DNA of 64,000 nucleotides from Clostridiales bacterium (GCA_003525075.1 DQFO01000008.1:62001-126000); one strand, 5' to 3'; positions 29,201-37,644 are shown, numbered from the stretch's first letter. Made by a program: numbers and translations. The notes: generated from the letters alone by a model not told the origin.

Positions 29201-31299
29201 TAAATTCCTTTTCCTGTAAAAATTCCTTCATCAAAATTATCTTGATATACATCTGAAATTGCATTTGTATAATTGTCAATTCCACCTGCACCAGCAAATA
29301 TTTTTGTAAATACATTTTTATTACTATCATTCAAATTTACGCCTACTCTTGGCTGTAAAAGTGCATGTCCTTTTTTCACAATATTTTTGTTTACATCTAA
29401 TTCTGGTTTGTTTAAAATATGTGCCATTGCTCCTACTAATTCAAAAGCTGTATTAAGCGGTAATTCAGTATCTGCGTCTAATGTTATTACATATTTTATT
29501 TTTGGTAATATATCTTGATTTATTGTATTTATCTTAAATTTATTTTTACTGTGTTTTAATATATATTCATTAAATTGTATTAAAAGCCCTCTTTTTCTCT
29601 CCCATCCAAGATATTTTTCTTCTGAATTGTTAAACTCTCTTTCTCTATATAAAAAATGAAAAATTGGAAATTCAGTATCTTTATGATATTTGTCATTTAA
29701 TAATTGTACTTGTAGTAAACCTTCATCTATTACTTCTTTATCAAATTTTTCTTCTTTTTTATCACTTTCAGAACAATCTCCTAATAATGCAAAATATATA
29801 TTTTTTGATTTATTGGCCAAATAAAACACTTCTAATTTTCTAAATAGTTCTCTTACTCTTTCTTTTGATTTTATAATAGTTGGTATTACAACAAATGTGC
29901 TATTTTCACTATCTATTCCTTCAAAAAAATCCATTTTAGGTATAATTTTATTTTTTACATATTTACTTAAAATTCTATTTATTGTTTGAACAACAAATTC
30001 TGATACTGGTAATATCAAAAGTAATATTGTAATTATTGTTTTTATTAAATTATCTTTTACTACTGTTTTCGATAAAAATACTGAAATCGAAATTGTAAAT
30101 ATTATTATAGCTAAAATATATATCTGTGTTTTTACATTATAACTTAGCTTTTTTTCATTTATTCCTAATTCATAACATAACTCTTTTCTACCATCATCAA
30201 TTAAATAATATCCAATATGTTTTTGTTTCTCTTTCAAATTTGGTCTTTGACATAGTTCTAGTATTTTTCTAGATATATATATTTCTGATATATTTGATTG
30301 TTTGGCTAATTCTTTAATATTGTTTCTATATAATTCTTTTGTTTTATATTCCATCTTATTATATATGTTAGTTGGATCTCGATTTAATATTTCTTCAACT
30401 CCATTTATTTTTTCAAATATTTCTAGGAAATTTATTCTTTGTATTTTTTTCATACTTATAATACAATTAGCCATAGATGTTTTACATATCGCAATATCAA
30501 AATGTTCTTTTTGAATTGCATCTTGTACTGTTATTCCTGCTTTTTCAGTTTCTTCTTCTAATATTTTTAAATATCCATATGCTTTTTTTCCATATTTTTT
30601 TAAACAATATGACATATATTCAATAAAAGAATAGTTTATATCTTGAAAATCTTGTTTTTCTAGTTTATTCATTGATATTGGCTTAAATTCTAATTTATTT
30701 CTATCCTTTTTTTCAACTAATCTTTCTATAATATTTTTAACTTTATATTTCTGGACTTGACTATTATAAATTTTTATACAAATATCTGTTATATTTTGAA
30801 TAATTGCAATTTGTAAAAATATACCTATATTCCATATTTCGTCCATATTTAATGCTCTTTTATTTTGATATGATGTTAAATATTTTTCTAATGATTCACT
30901 TCTTATTATATTATCTGTATATGCTACAATTTCAGATGCAAGTACATGTATTCTTGCAAATCCTGCATATTGCCCATTTTGTATTCCTACAAAATTAACA
31001 TATTTTTTCATTGTTAGTTCTTTTTCAATTTGTTGTATAACTTCTTCTATAATATAGAAATTATCTAGAATCCATTCCCCTGCTGGATTAATTGTTATTC
31101 CAAGCTTTATATGTTCATTTAATAAATTATATACTATTTTGATAATATTATAATTTTCCAATAGTTGAGGTATTGGATATGTTAATTTATCTGATTTTTT
31201 TCCAATATTATGTTGTAATGATATCTTTTTTAAATATTCTTCTAATTGCTTTTCATTTAGGATTGCCCCTTCTATCTTCAAATTTTTATATTTTTTCAC
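23248..31299 (-). CDS. Giant cyclic beta-glucan synthase-like enzyme (GT84/GH94)
   Basis: The start is GTG 31299, ten bases after AAGGAG; the product is 2683 residues. The architecture follows cyclic beta-1,2-glucan synthases. A helical N-terminal region with membrane segments (near 390-450) precedes a GT84-type glycosyltransferase with LDADTELP (about 605) and a RLSRWIRGDWQ motif (about 757). More membrane helices follow near 800-960. A glucoamylase-like domain (about 1000-1400, TSSTNIGLSLLA and MAHHQALILL) comes next. Two carbohydrate-binding/GH94-type modules follow, the last with the phosphorylase motif IGDWNDG near residue 2362. In Brucella-type enzymes these parts elongate, cyclise and trim the glucan in the inner membrane. 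It is monocistronic. The exact linkage and product here are inferred. Confidence 0.88.
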   Translation of the reverse strand: MKKYKNLKIEGAILNEKQLEEYLKKISLQHNIGKKSDKLTYPIPQLLENYNIIKIVYNLLNEHIKLGITINPAGEWILDNFYIIEEVIQQIEKELTMKKYVNFVGIQNGQYAGFARIHVLASEIVAYTDNIIRSESLEKYLTSYQNKRALNMDEIWNIGIFLQIAIIQNITDICIKIYNSQVQKYKVKNIIERLVEKKDRNKLEFKPISMNKLEKQDFQDINYSFIEYMSYCLKKYGKKAYGYLKILEEETEKAGITVQDAIQKEHFDIAICKTSMANCIISMKKIQRINFLEIFEKINGVEEILNRDPTNIYNKMEYKTKELYRNNIKELAKQSNISEIYISRKILELCQRPNLKEKQKHIGYYLIDDGRKELCYELGINEKKLSYNVKTQIYILAIIIFTISISVFLSKTVVKDNLIKTIITILLLILPVSEFVVQTINRILSKYVKNKIIPKMDFFEGIDSENSTFVVIPTIIKSKERVRELFRKLEVFYLANKSKNIYFALLGDCSESDKKEEKFDKEVIDEGLLQVQLLNDKYHKDTEFPIFHFLYREREFNNSEEKYLGWERKRGLLIQFNEYILKHSKNKFKINTINQDILPKIKYVITLDADTELPLNTAFELVGAMAHILNKPELDVNKNIVKKGHALLQPRVGVNLNDSNKNVFTKIFAGAGGIDNYTNAISDVYQDNFDEGIFTGKGIYDLEIFSKVLTNEIPENTVLSHDLLEGCYLRCGLASDIIFLDGYPAKYLSFMNRLSRWIRGDWQIKKWLKSKLNTLSKFKILDNLRRSLIEISVIILLIWNLLFLNKNKTLSLISLGIIIYPFILEFFSKIFSIREGEKKQKTFNPQIDGIKGTIYRAIITLGCLPYKAYVSSKAIFKTLYRLMISHKNMLEWTTSEEAEKQTRTDLKTYYDTMFVNVIFGIITIYVSCFYFNLFTLILGLLWIITPYIMCKISEINEEKQIEISEDDKKYLKDIAQKTWQFFKDYITEENNYLMPDNYQEDRRNIVVNRTSSTNIGLSLLAVIASYDMGFEKNEDIINLLEKIINTVYELPKWNGHLFNWYNVKTKKPLYPKYVSTVDSGNLIGYLYTTKSFLEENIEFDKEKISNMIEKINYIIEQTNFKVLYNNEQRVFSIGFNVEENKLTDSYYDLLASEARQASFVAIAKKDISPKHWGNLSRTLTVLKKYKGLVSWSGTAFEYLMPNINMKRYKGSLLDESSKFAIMNQLEYSQKVGIPWGMSEAAFNLKDLQGNYQYKAFGIPWLGLKRGLEDDIVISSYGTILAISDVPNEVVQNLKILEKEGMKGKYGFYESIDYTPERLEKGKKSEPVKTYMAHHQALILLSLNNYFNNQIFQKRFSQNAEIEAVNILLQERMPETFIITKENKQKPEKIKYKDYENYSVRQYNKIDNRIIRGNLIGNEKYTIAINQNGEGVSKFGDNYINRYKRTADYPQGIFICVKDVKNNEIEYMTGNKNCNKYVINFAPDKSQFEKEKNQLKSRLSIITDANEPVEIRRVELENLSQEEKILEVVCYFEPVLSRKEQDYAHQAFNNLFLEYEYDDVNDTMVVKRRKRGKNEQNLYLIAKLQTDIEKIGETEYEISKEKFIGRNNLDIPEAIRNSIPLSKKIGLTTEGIVALKNTIKILPESKGYIDFLISVEYEKEMAEKNINKYSITENVTKEFEIVRAKTDAELRYLEMKGRNIDIYQTIASYIIFDTPFHKKIKNKSCQYNQCDLWKYGISGDLPIITITIKYLNDVYVIKEVLKMYEYLRTKNLKTELVIIDEEKYSYENYLKNEIENAIQNSQLAYLKNIFGGIFTLSRAEMNQQDLEMIKFISIFVIDAHLGNLENIIKDKETEIIDNYKIVEQNMISENIEDDSNEIDLLANTDELKYYNGYGAFSKDGKEYIIKINKNQKTPTTWSHIIANEKFGTCVTESNGGYTWYKNSRLNRVSSWDNSSIINIPSEIIYLQDEENGKTWTPTAMVKPDDKNYNTIFGFGYAKFVHCSDNIMQELEVYVPINESAKINVLTLTNNAPKKKKIRIIYYIKPVIGEDEIKSDGKISLEYKENNNMIIARKIYNSDELNNVVYISSSEKIKSYTGDKTKFLGGGGLENPDGLKTIRLDNNDALGKKTCIAIELNVEIESFSNKKVSIILGAEENVDIATDVAYRYSNLQNCKTELQNVKNKWNELLGKVKVNTPYESLNIILNGWTMYQTISSRILGKTGFYQSGGAYGFRDQLQDAFSTRYIDSQILYNQILKHSRHQFIEGDVEHWWHDENDRGIRTRFSDDLLWLPYAVIKYINFTGDYEILNKKTTYLQGEELKENENEKYNKYISSNIEESIYEHCKKAIKRACNFGENGLPKIGIGDWNDGFSNIGTEGKGESVWLGFFLYIILKEFSKLIKQCKQEEIETSNWYENIAEKLKENLNENAWDGKWYKRAFADNGDIYGSMENEECKIDSIAQSWSVISGAGDIEKKESAMKSLENHLVDNENGLIKLLDPAFDKSKLEPGYIKSYIPGVRENGGQYTHAAVWSIIAEAILGDGNKAVEWYKMINPIEHSRTKKEANRYKVEPYVMPADIYGNQNLLGQGGWTWYTGSSGWYYTAGIEYILGLKIYHNVLSINPCIPKEWEGYSIQFKYKESIYNINVKNISKVCTGVKMVELNGIEIENKILLDGSGKIFNVEVKM

Positions 31300-31403
31300 A
31301 GAAAATCCACTCCTTGCGCTTTTTATTACTATTATTGGCAATGGTGAATTTTTTTATTCAATTCTTGGATATTATGATTTTCTTTTTCAATATTTGTTAC
31401 TTC

Positions 31404-31432
31404 TTTACAAATTTCATAAATTATTGTAAAAT
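31404..31432 (+). promoter_or_regulatory. Promoter of tsaE
   Basis: TTTACA (31404-31409) and TAAAAT (31427-31432) are spaced by 17 bases, with a start expected about 15 bases before ATG 31456 and its GAAAGGA site. It lies in the divergent gap after the glucan synthase start. Confidence 0.55.
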
Positions 31433-31455
31433 ATAGCTATTGAAAGGATAGAAAA

Positions 31456-31908
31456 ATGAAAAGTATTAGATATATTTCACATAATGAAAATGAAACAAAA
31501 AAACTTGCTGTACAAATAGCAAGTAAATTGAATATAGGTGATATAATTGTTCTTACAGGAGAATTAGGTTCTGGAAAAACAAAATTTACAGAAGGCTTTT
31601 TAAGTTATTTTAACCTTGATAAAGAAATTTCAAGCCCTACATTTACTATAGTAAACGAATATAAAAATTCAAATATTTCAATTTTCCATTTTGATGTTTA
31701 TCGTCTTGAAGATGTTGATGAATTTTACGCAATAGGTGGAGATGAATATTTTAATTCTGGAATTTCTATTATTGAATGGGGAGAATTGATAAAAGATGCT
31801 CTTCCAAAAGATTATATTGAAATTGTTTTTCATAAAGATGATAATGATGAAAATTTACGAATTTTAGATATATATCTTCATGGAAACAAATATGAAAATA
31901 TTATTTAA
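31456..31908 (+). CDS. tsaE: tRNA threonylcarbamoyladenosine biosynthesis ATPase TsaE
   Basis: TsaE is the ATPase that, with TsaB and TsaD, completes the t6A modification at position 37 of ANN-decoding tRNAs. The 150-residue length is normal. Walker A is GELGSGKT (35-42), followed by the family motifs SPTFTIVNEY, FHFDVYRLED and IIEWGE. The partner genes tsaB and tsaD, often adjacent in Firmicutes, are not here. It is expressed alone, with a strong terminator after it. Confidence 0.95.
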   Translation: MKSIRYISHNENETKKLAVQIASKLNIGDIIVLTGELGSGKTKFTEGFLSYFNLDKEISSPTFTIVNEYKNSNISIFHFDVYRLEDVDEFYAIGGDEYFNSGISIIEWGELIKDALPKDYIEIVFHKDDNDENLRILDIYLHGNKYENII

Positions 31909-31911
31909 TAT

Positions 31912-31950
31912 AAAAAACGAATGTACTATTACAACATACATTCGTTTTTT
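31912..31950 (+). terminator. Terminator between tsaE and the convergent unknown gene
   Basis: A 14-bp perfect inverted repeat (AAAAAACGAATGTA, 31912-31925, with its complement at 31937-31950) has an 11-base loop. The stem ends supply a T tract on either strand, so it can terminate both converging transcripts. Confidence 0.88.
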
Positions 31951-31986
31951 TCTCTTCTATTCAACTACTAATATAGAATATTTATT

Positions 31987-33009
31987 TTATTCTCCTCTAC
32001 CTTCTGGTAAAGCATTTGGTAACTCAATTCTAATTCTAATTTTGAAAACATATGATATAGCTCTTGCAAATTTTGATTTTTTGAATTTTTGCCATAAAGA
32101 TGGTTTCTTTTCAAACATAATTGATTTTTCATATTCTTCTGCTTTATTATTTTCTTCATACATATCTACTAATTCATTTATTGGTTTCGTTTCTTCAATA
32201 TCAACAACTTGTGAAACAACCTTTTTCTCAGTAGCTTTTTCTTTTGGAGCTTCTACAACTTTTTCTACTTTCTTCTCTTCAATCTTTTCAGCTTCTTGTG
32301 CTTCTGAAATTTCTTCAATTTTTACTTCTTCTTGTACCTTTTCAGCTTCACTTACAGCAGTACCCAAATCTACTGGTTTTGGAATTACTTTCAATGCTTC
32401 TGCAACTTCAATTCCGATATAACTTAAAGCTTTAGATCTATCTTCAATTCTTTCCATATCTATTTCAATATGAAGATTTGATTCTAAGTTATTTACTCTT
32501 GCATTTAATAATTTTATAGCATCTTGGTAATTTTGACTTTTTCTTGTTTTATCTTTTCCAACAAGTTTTAAAGTATCTATAACATCTTCTGAAAATTTGC
32601 CTTCTTCTTCAGCTTCAGAAATTCTATCTTTCCAATCATCAGTTTTGTTTTCTACAGCTTCAATTAAGTCTTTTAATTGTCCTGCTAATGCAATATTTTC
32701 TTCTCTTTGGCGAATTAATTCTTCAACTTTTTTCGTATTTTCTTCAAATTGATTTGTTGCAAATTCAACTAATTCATATGCAGCTTTATATACACTTACT
32801 GGGAAGTTTTTCTTCTTTGGATATTCTATTAAATAAGCTTTTATAGATTCAATTAGATCTTTAAAATAAGTATCATCTTCAAATTGAACTATTTGCTTTT
32901 TGCTTTTTGGATTTATTAATTTTTGTACTTTATCTATATTTGATAATATTTTTTCCTCTGTTATTACCATTCGTACATTTACTATGCCAGATTTAGATCT
33001 CCTTGACAT
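31987..33009 (-). CDS. Unknown helical protein with acidic/basic repeat linker
   Basis: I do not recognise this 340-residue protein. It has no signal peptide. Residues 1-205 are predicted largely helical, with a coiled-coil-like stretch around 95-135 (ENTKKVEELIRQREENIAL). Residues 205-285 are a Glu/Lys/Val-rich low-complexity linker. The C-terminus has a basic, aromatic amphipathic segment (KPSLWQKFKKSKFARAISYVF) that could lie on the membrane surface. The N-terminal VRMVITEEKILSNID segment and the overall plan resemble structural or division-associated accessory proteins, but nothing proves that. AGGAGG precedes ATG 33009. It is convergent with tsaE and downstream of the fadD terminator. 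Confidence 0.7.
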   Translation of the reverse strand: MSRRSKSGIVNVRMVITEEKILSNIDKVQKLINPKSKKQIVQFEDDTYFKDLIESIKAYLIEYPKKKNFPVSVYKAAYELVEFATNQFEENTKKVEELIRQREENIALAGQLKDLIEAVENKTDDWKDRISEAEEEGKFSEDVIDTLKLVGKDKTRKSQNYQDAIKLLNARVNNLESNLHIEIDMERIEDRSKALSYIGIEVAEALKVIPKPVDLGTAVSEAEKVQEEVKIEEISEAQEAEKIEEKKVEKVVEAPKEKATEKKVVSQVVDIEETKPINELVDMYEENNKAEEYEKSIMFEKKPSLWQKFKKSKFARAISYVFKIRIRIELPNALPEGRGE

Positions 33010-33126
33010 TGCAAATCCCTCCTCTTTCTCTGTCGTCTAAAATTATTATTCTTTTTTATTATATACTAGTTTCCGTAAAACTACAAGCATTTATTCCTAT
33101 TTTTTGTTTACATTTTTATTACAAAA

Positions 33127-33165
33127 ATATTACAAGATGTAACATTTCTTTACATCTTGTAATAT
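33127..33165 (-). terminator. Terminator of the tetR-fadD operon
   Basis: ATATTACAAGATGTAA (33127-33142) pairs perfectly with its complement at 33150-33165 around a 7-base loop. On the minus strand it follows the fadD stop and ends in ATATTTTTG. Confidence 0.85.
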
Positions 33166-33176
33166 TACTGTAATAT

Positions 33177-34895
33177 TTATTTTCCTAATACTTTTTTCAA
33201 TTCTTCATGTCTTTTAATTTTTAATGTTGTTGTTTTAATTAGTGGTTCTTCTGTTATAACCATTTCTCTAACATATTTATATTTTGGCATTAGTTTATTT
33301 ACTTCTTTTACTTTATCCCATAAAAATTCTTTTATGTTTTCTTCTCCTTCAATATTATATAATTCTTTTATTAATTCTTTATCATATACAATCTCTACAC
33401 AAACTTTAACATCACCATCATCTTCTTTTTTCTCAAATACAAATGTTTCTTTTATTCCTTCTACTTTATTTAGTAATGTTTCAATTTCTTCTGGGAATAC
33501 ATTTTTTCCATTGTTTAATACTATAACACTTTTCTTTCTTCCTGAAATATATATAAATCCATCTTTATCAATTCTTGCTAAATCTCCTGTATGGAACCAT
33601 CCATCAGATTCTAATGCTGATTTTGTTGCTTCTTCATTTTCATAATATCCTAACATTATAGATGGACCTTTTGCCATTAATTCTCCTATTCCTTCTTCAT
33701 CTGGATCATCTATTTTTACTTCTACACTTGGAAATTTCTTTCCTATAGAACCAAGTCTTCTACACTTTGGTGTTTCTGCTGCAATTACTGGTGCTGTTTC
33801 TGTTAAACCATATCCTTGTTCTACATCAAATCCTAAATCATTAAATCCTTTTTCTGTTTCAGGATCTAATGCTGCACCTCCTGTTACTACTAATTTTAGT
33901 TTTGGTCCTAAACTTTCATGTACTTCTTTGAATAATTGTTTTCTTAAATCAATTTTCATTTTTAATAAAAATTGAGAAACTTTCTTTCCTTTTTCTAAAT
34001 TAGCTAATTTTCCTTTTTTCTCTATAGTTTTCATTACTTTTCTATAGATAATATCAAATACTGCTGGAACAGATATCATTGCTGTTATTTCAAATTCTTT
34101 TATGTTTTCTGCCATGTGTTTTACACCTTCACAAAATGCAATTGACCCACCAATTGATATTGGATATAAAAATCCAACTGTACATTCAAATACATGGTGT
34201 AATGGTAAAAATGATAAAAATCTATCTTCATCTGTTAAATCAAATCTTTGAATTATATCCATAACATTTGTTACTAAATTTTTATGTGATAACATTACAG
34301 CTTTTGACATTGCTGTTGTACCAGATGTAAATAACATTATTCCCATTTTTTCAGAATCTATTTTTGCATCTATATATGTTTTATTTCCATCTGTTAATAA
34401 TTTTTTTCCTTTTTCAACTAAAGCTTTTTCTGCATAAATCCCTTGTGTATTTTCTTCTAAATCCATTGAAATAAAATATTTTAAATTAGTATTCTTCTTT
34501 TCTCTTAATGTCTTCATTATCACATCATATTTTGATGAATATATTATTGCTTCAACTTGTGAACGAAGTATTAAACTTTCAAGTTCATTATCTGGTAATG
34601 CTTTATCTAATGGTACTATTACACCAACACCTGCTGCAACTGCTAAATATGAAAGTTCCCATTCATATCTGTTTTCTGAAATAAGTGCAATTCTTTTATC
34701 TTTTAATCCCATTTGAATTAATGTTGTTCCTAATGCATTTATATTTTCTCTAAATTCTTTATGTGTTATTGTTCTAAATTTTCCTTTTTCTTCTGTTTTA
34801 AATATATATGCTGGTCTATCTCCATATACTTCTCCTGTTTGGTTTAACATATCTTTTAAATCTGTAAATTTCATTTTTCTTGATTTTGTTTCCAT
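33177..34895 (-). CDS. AMP-dependent acyl-CoA synthetase (long-chain, FadD-like)
   Basis: This 572-residue enzyme activates a carboxylic acid, probably a fatty acid, to its CoA thioester through an acyl-AMP. The family P-loop is LFTSGTTAMSKAVMLSH (about 188-204), followed by LPLHHVFE, YGLTETAPV (motif II) and GWFHTGDLARIDKDGF. The C-terminal hinge is GRKKSVIVLNNGKNVFPEE, and the catalytic lysine is probably in TTTLKIKRH. It is downstream of, and 17 bases from, a TetR regulator that likely controls it, as FadR-type regulators do in Firmicutes. Chain-length preference cannot be read from the sequence. Confidence 0.9.
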   Translation of the reverse strand: METKSRKMKFTDLKDMLNQTGEVYGDRPAYIFKTEEKGKFRTITHKEFRENINALGTTLIQMGLKDKRIALISENRYEWELSYLAVAAGVGVIVPLDKALPDNELESLILRSQVEAIIYSSKYDVIMKTLREKKNTNLKYFISMDLEENTQGIYAEKALVEKGKKLLTDGNKTYIDAKIDSEKMGIMLFTSGTTAMSKAVMLSHKNLVTNVMDIIQRFDLTDEDRFLSFLPLHHVFECTVGFLYPISIGGSIAFCEGVKHMAENIKEFEITAMISVPAVFDIIYRKVMKTIEKKGKLANLEKGKKVSQFLLKMKIDLRKQLFKEVHESLGPKLKLVVTGGAALDPETEKGFNDLGFDVEQGYGLTETAPVIAAETPKCRRLGSIGKKFPSVEVKIDDPDEEGIGELMAKGPSIMLGYYENEEATKSALESDGWFHTGDLARIDKDGFIYISGRKKSVIVLNNGKNVFPEEIETLLNKVEGIKETFVFEKKEDDGDVKVCVEIVYDKELIKELYNIEGEENIKEFLWDKVKEVNKLMPKYKYVREMVITEEPLIKTTTLKIKRHEELKKVLGK

Positions 34896-34912
34896 TTTAT
34901 TTCCTCTTTCTT

Positions 34913-35482
34913 TTATTTTACTCTTAATCCATTTATTACAGTATTTTCATATTCATGATATAAACGCATTACATCCATATCTTCGCCTTCTCTTTTTTTA
35001 TAAACAAGTGTAGAACAAATTAGTCCATATATTTCTGATGCTATTGCTCTTGTATCTCCTTCTTTTATTTCGCCTTTTTCTATTCCTTCTTGAACTATTT
35101 TTTCAATTTGGCCAATATATTCATATACAAGGTTTTGACATTTTTTATTTCTTTGTTCCGTTCCCCAAAATTGACTTAATATTATTGTTATAATATTTTC
35201 ATATTTTGCTACTATCTTTATTTGTATTAATACAATTGCTTTTATTTTATCTATATAATTACTATGTTTTGCTGTTTTTATATCAACACTATTTTGCAAT
35301 AGTTTTATTCCTTCTTCAATTAAAAAGTTAAATATTTCTTCTTTGCTAGCAAAATGATAATATAATGTTCCTTTTGCAACTCCTACTGTTGCTGTTATTT
35401 CTTCAATACTTGTTGCATCATATCCCTTCTCTGCAAATAATTTCATTGAAGTTTCAAATATTTTTCTCTTAGTTTTATTCAT
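34913..35482 (-). CDS. TetR/AcrR family transcriptional regulator
   Basis: The 189-residue protein has the TetR N-terminal helix-turn-helix (IFETSMKLFAEKGYDATSIEEITATVGVAKG in pieces, then LYYHFASKEEIF) and an all-helical ligand-binding C-terminal half. Its place as first gene of an operon with an acyl-CoA synthetase suggests a fatty-acid or acyl-CoA-responsive repressor, like FadR of Bacillus. This is an inference from context. A sigma-A promoter lies about 105 bases upstream, leaving a long leader. Confidence 0.92.
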   Translation of the reverse strand: MNKTKRKIFETSMKLFAEKGYDATSIEEITATVGVAKGTLYYHFASKEEIFNFLIEEGIKLLQNSVDIKTAKHSNYIDKIKAIVLIQIKIVAKYENIITIILSQFWGTEQRNKKCQNLVYEYIGQIEKIVQEGIEKGEIKEGDTRAIASEIYGLICSTLVYKKREGEDMDVMRLYHEYENTVINGLRVK

Positions 35483-35587
35483 TCTTCCTTCATTCCTTTT
35501 CTAAGGTATAGATATGTAAAAAAACTCACACTTTCTCAATTTTTTACATTTTCTTTTTTCTCAAATTACATCATTTTATATATGCCT

Positions 35588-35616
35588 ATTATATAATGTA
35601 ATCTAATTTTATGCAA
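35588..35616 (-). promoter_or_regulatory. Promoter of the tetR-fadD operon
   Basis: Minus-strand TTGCAT (35616-35611) and TATAAT (35593-35588) are spaced by 17 bases in the divergent gap with asnS. I could not identify a convincing operator palindrome over it. Confidence 0.65.
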
Positions 35617-35663
35617 GACTTTTTTTTAGTCGAATCATTGGTCGATAAATTTTGTGATTTTAC

Positions 35664-35692
35664 TTGTAAAATTCCATATAATATTGTATAAT
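35664..35692 (+). promoter_or_regulatory. Promoter of asnS
   Basis: TTGTAA (35664-35669) and TATAAT (35687-35692) are spaced by 17 bases, and the leader before ATG 35727 is only about 28 bases. There is no room for, and no sign of, a T-box leader. Confidence 0.7.
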
Positions 35693-35726
35693 TTTGGCAT
35701 ACAAACAATAGAAAGAAGGAATTTTT

Positions 35727-37115
35727 ATGACTAATGTAGCAATAAAAGATTTATTTAGAAAAACTTCTGAATATGCAAATAAAGAAGTTACACTTGAAGG
35801 ATGGACAAAAACTATTAGAGATTCAAAAACATTTGGATTTATAGAACTAAATGATGGTTCTTTTTTTAAAAATGTTCAAATTGTTTTTAATAATAATTTA
35901 TCAAATTTTAATGAGATTACAAAGCTTACAATAAGCTCAACTATAAAAGTTACTGGAAATGTTGTTATAACAGAAAATGCAAAACAACCATTTGAAATTC
36001 AAGCAACATCAATAGAAATTGAAAGTCTATGCCCTACAGATTATCCTCTTCAAAAGAAAAGACATTCATTTGAATATTTAAGAACTATTGCACATTTAAG
36101 ACCAAGAACAAATACATTTAATGCTGTTTTTAGAATTAGAAGTATTGCAGCATTTGCAATTCACCAATATTTTCAAGAACGTGGATATGTATATGTTCAT
36201 ACACCTATAATAACTTGTGCCGATTGTGAAGGTTCTGCTGAAATGTTTAAATTAACAACATTAAATCTTGATGAAGATTTACCAAAAAAAGATGGAAAAG
36301 TTGATTTCTCAGAAGATTTATTTGGTAAAAAAGCATATATAACAGGTTCTGGACAATTGCATGGTGAAACATTTGCTTCTGCATTTGGAAAAATTTATAC
36401 TTTTGGACCAACATTAAGAAGTGAAAATTCAAATACAAAAACACATGCAAATGAATTTTGGATGATTGAACCTGAAATATCTTTCTGTGATTTAGATGGT
36501 TTAATGGATATTGAAGAAGATTGTTTAAAATATATTGTAAATTATGTTTTAGAACATTGTCCTGAAGAAATTGATTTCTGTGATAATTTTATAGAAAAAG
36601 GATTAAAAGACAAATTAACAAAATTATTAAATTCTGATTTCGTTAGAATTGACCACAAAGATGTTATAGATATTTTGAAAAAAGCTGATAGAACATGGGA
36701 ATTTCAACCAGATTATGGTGAAGATTTAGCAAAAGAACATGAAAAATATATTACAGAATATTTTAATGGTCCTGTATTTGTTAAGAATTGGCCAAAAGAT
36801 ATTAAATCATATTATATGAAATTAAACCCAGATGGAAAAACTGTTGCTGCAGTTGACCTTGAAGTTCCTGGTGCTGGTGAAATTATGGGTGGTTCTCAAA
36901 GAGAAGAAGATTATGACAAACTAGTTGCACGTATGAAACAAATGGGAATTGAAACAGATCCATTATATTGGTATCTTGAATTAAGAAAATATGGTACAAA
37001 TATACATTCTGGTTTTGGACTTGGTTTCGAAAGATTATTAATGTATATTACAGGAATTGAAAATATTAGAGATGTTATTCCATATCCAAGAACACCAAAC
37101 AATTGTGATTTCTAA
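35727..37115 (+). CDS. asnS: Asparaginyl-tRNA synthetase
   Basis: This 462-residue class IIb synthetase charges tRNA-Asn. It has an N-terminal OB-fold anticodon-binding domain (about 1-105, VTLEGWTKTIRDSKTFGFIELNDG in pieces). The catalytic domain has motif 1 around the FRIRSIAAFAIHQYF helix, motif 2 around FRSE-like GPTLRSENSNTKTHANEFWMIEPE, and motif 3 GFGLGFERLLMYITG. The insertion and the NTKTHANEFWMIE sequence distinguish it from aspartyl enzymes. It is monocistronic between a promoter and an intrinsic terminator. Confidence 0.96.
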   Translation: MTNVAIKDLFRKTSEYANKEVTLEGWTKTIRDSKTFGFIELNDGSFFKNVQIVFNNNLSNFNEITKLTISSTIKVTGNVVITENAKQPFEIQATSIEIESLCPTDYPLQKKRHSFEYLRTIAHLRPRTNTFNAVFRIRSIAAFAIHQYFQERGYVYVHTPIITCADCEGSAEMFKLTTLNLDEDLPKKDGKVDFSEDLFGKKAYITGSGQLHGETFASAFGKIYTFGPTLRSENSNTKTHANEFWMIEPEISFCDLDGLMDIEEDCLKYIVNYVLEHCPEEIDFCDNFIEKGLKDKLTKLLNSDFVRIDHKDVIDILKKADRTWEFQPDYGEDLAKEHEKYITEYFNGPVFVKNWPKDIKSYYMKLNPDGKTVAAVDLEVPGAGEIMGGSQREEDYDKLVARMKQMGIETDPLYWYLELRKYGTNIHSGFGLGFERLLMYITGIENIRDVIPYPRTPNNCDF

Positions 37116-37124
37116 AAAAATCTT

Positions 37125-37153
37125 AAAGACTCAATAGTAAATATTGAGTCTTT
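37125..37153 (+). terminator. Terminator of asnS (bidirectional)
   Basis: AAAGACTCAAT (37125-37135) pairs with ATTGAGTCTTT (37143-37153) around a 7-base loop, followed by TT. It abuts the stop codon of the convergent membrane-protein gene. Confidence 0.88.
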
Positions 37154-37585
37154 TTAACTATGCCTATAACTTCTCAAACAAGAATTATTATCATTTTGCT
37201 GAGATGTACATGTAACATTGTCTCCATTTATTCTTGCTACTATTTCCCCATCACTATTTAAAATTGTTAAAGGTTGTGATGATGAACATGAACAATTATT
37301 ATTAGTAGTATTTAAATTTGCAGTACTAACATCATTACTATTATTACAATTATCAAAGAAATTGCATCTTGAAACTATACAAAATAGAAATGCAGATATG
37401 AATGCTATTATCCCTAAAACTACTGAAACAATAATAAAATTAGTATTTCCAGTAATTGCTGAAATTAATATAAATACTGAAAAGAATAATAATCCAATTA
37501 ATATTGGTGAATTTACTAATTTTTGAAGAAATATTGCAACTATTATTGTAAAAAATATAAGGGCAAAAATTAAAAAGAAATTCAT
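37154..37585 (-). CDS. Unknown small membrane protein with cysteine-rich tail
   Basis: The start is ATG 37585, five bases after GGAGG. The product is 143 residues. Three closely packed hydrophobic segments (about 2-20, 27-46 and 50-72) are followed by a hydrophilic tail containing a Cys/Ser/Asn-rich stretch (NNCSCSSS). The tail also has a short beta-like segment (LTILNSDGEIVARINGD) and two more cysteines. I recognise no family. It may be co-transcribed with nothing else; truA lies behind it in the promoter direction. Confidence 0.65.
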   Translation of the reverse strand: MNFFLIFALIFFTIIVAIFLQKLVNSPILIGLLFFSVFILISAITGNTNFIIVSVVLGIIAFISAFLFCIVSRCNFFDNCNNSNDVSTANLNTTNNNCSCSSSQPLTILNSDGEIVARINGDNVTCTSQQNDNNSCLRSYRHS

Positions 37586-37644
37586 AAAGACCTCCATTTT
37601 TTATAAATATTATTTATATATCTTATGAATTTCTTTTTCACTTG

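Noticed and set aside
31880..32422. Plus-strand 180-codon frame opposite the unknown helical protein
   Set aside because: It begins inside the end of tsaE, crosses the strong terminator at 31912-31950 and reads as Ser/Phe-rich antisense.
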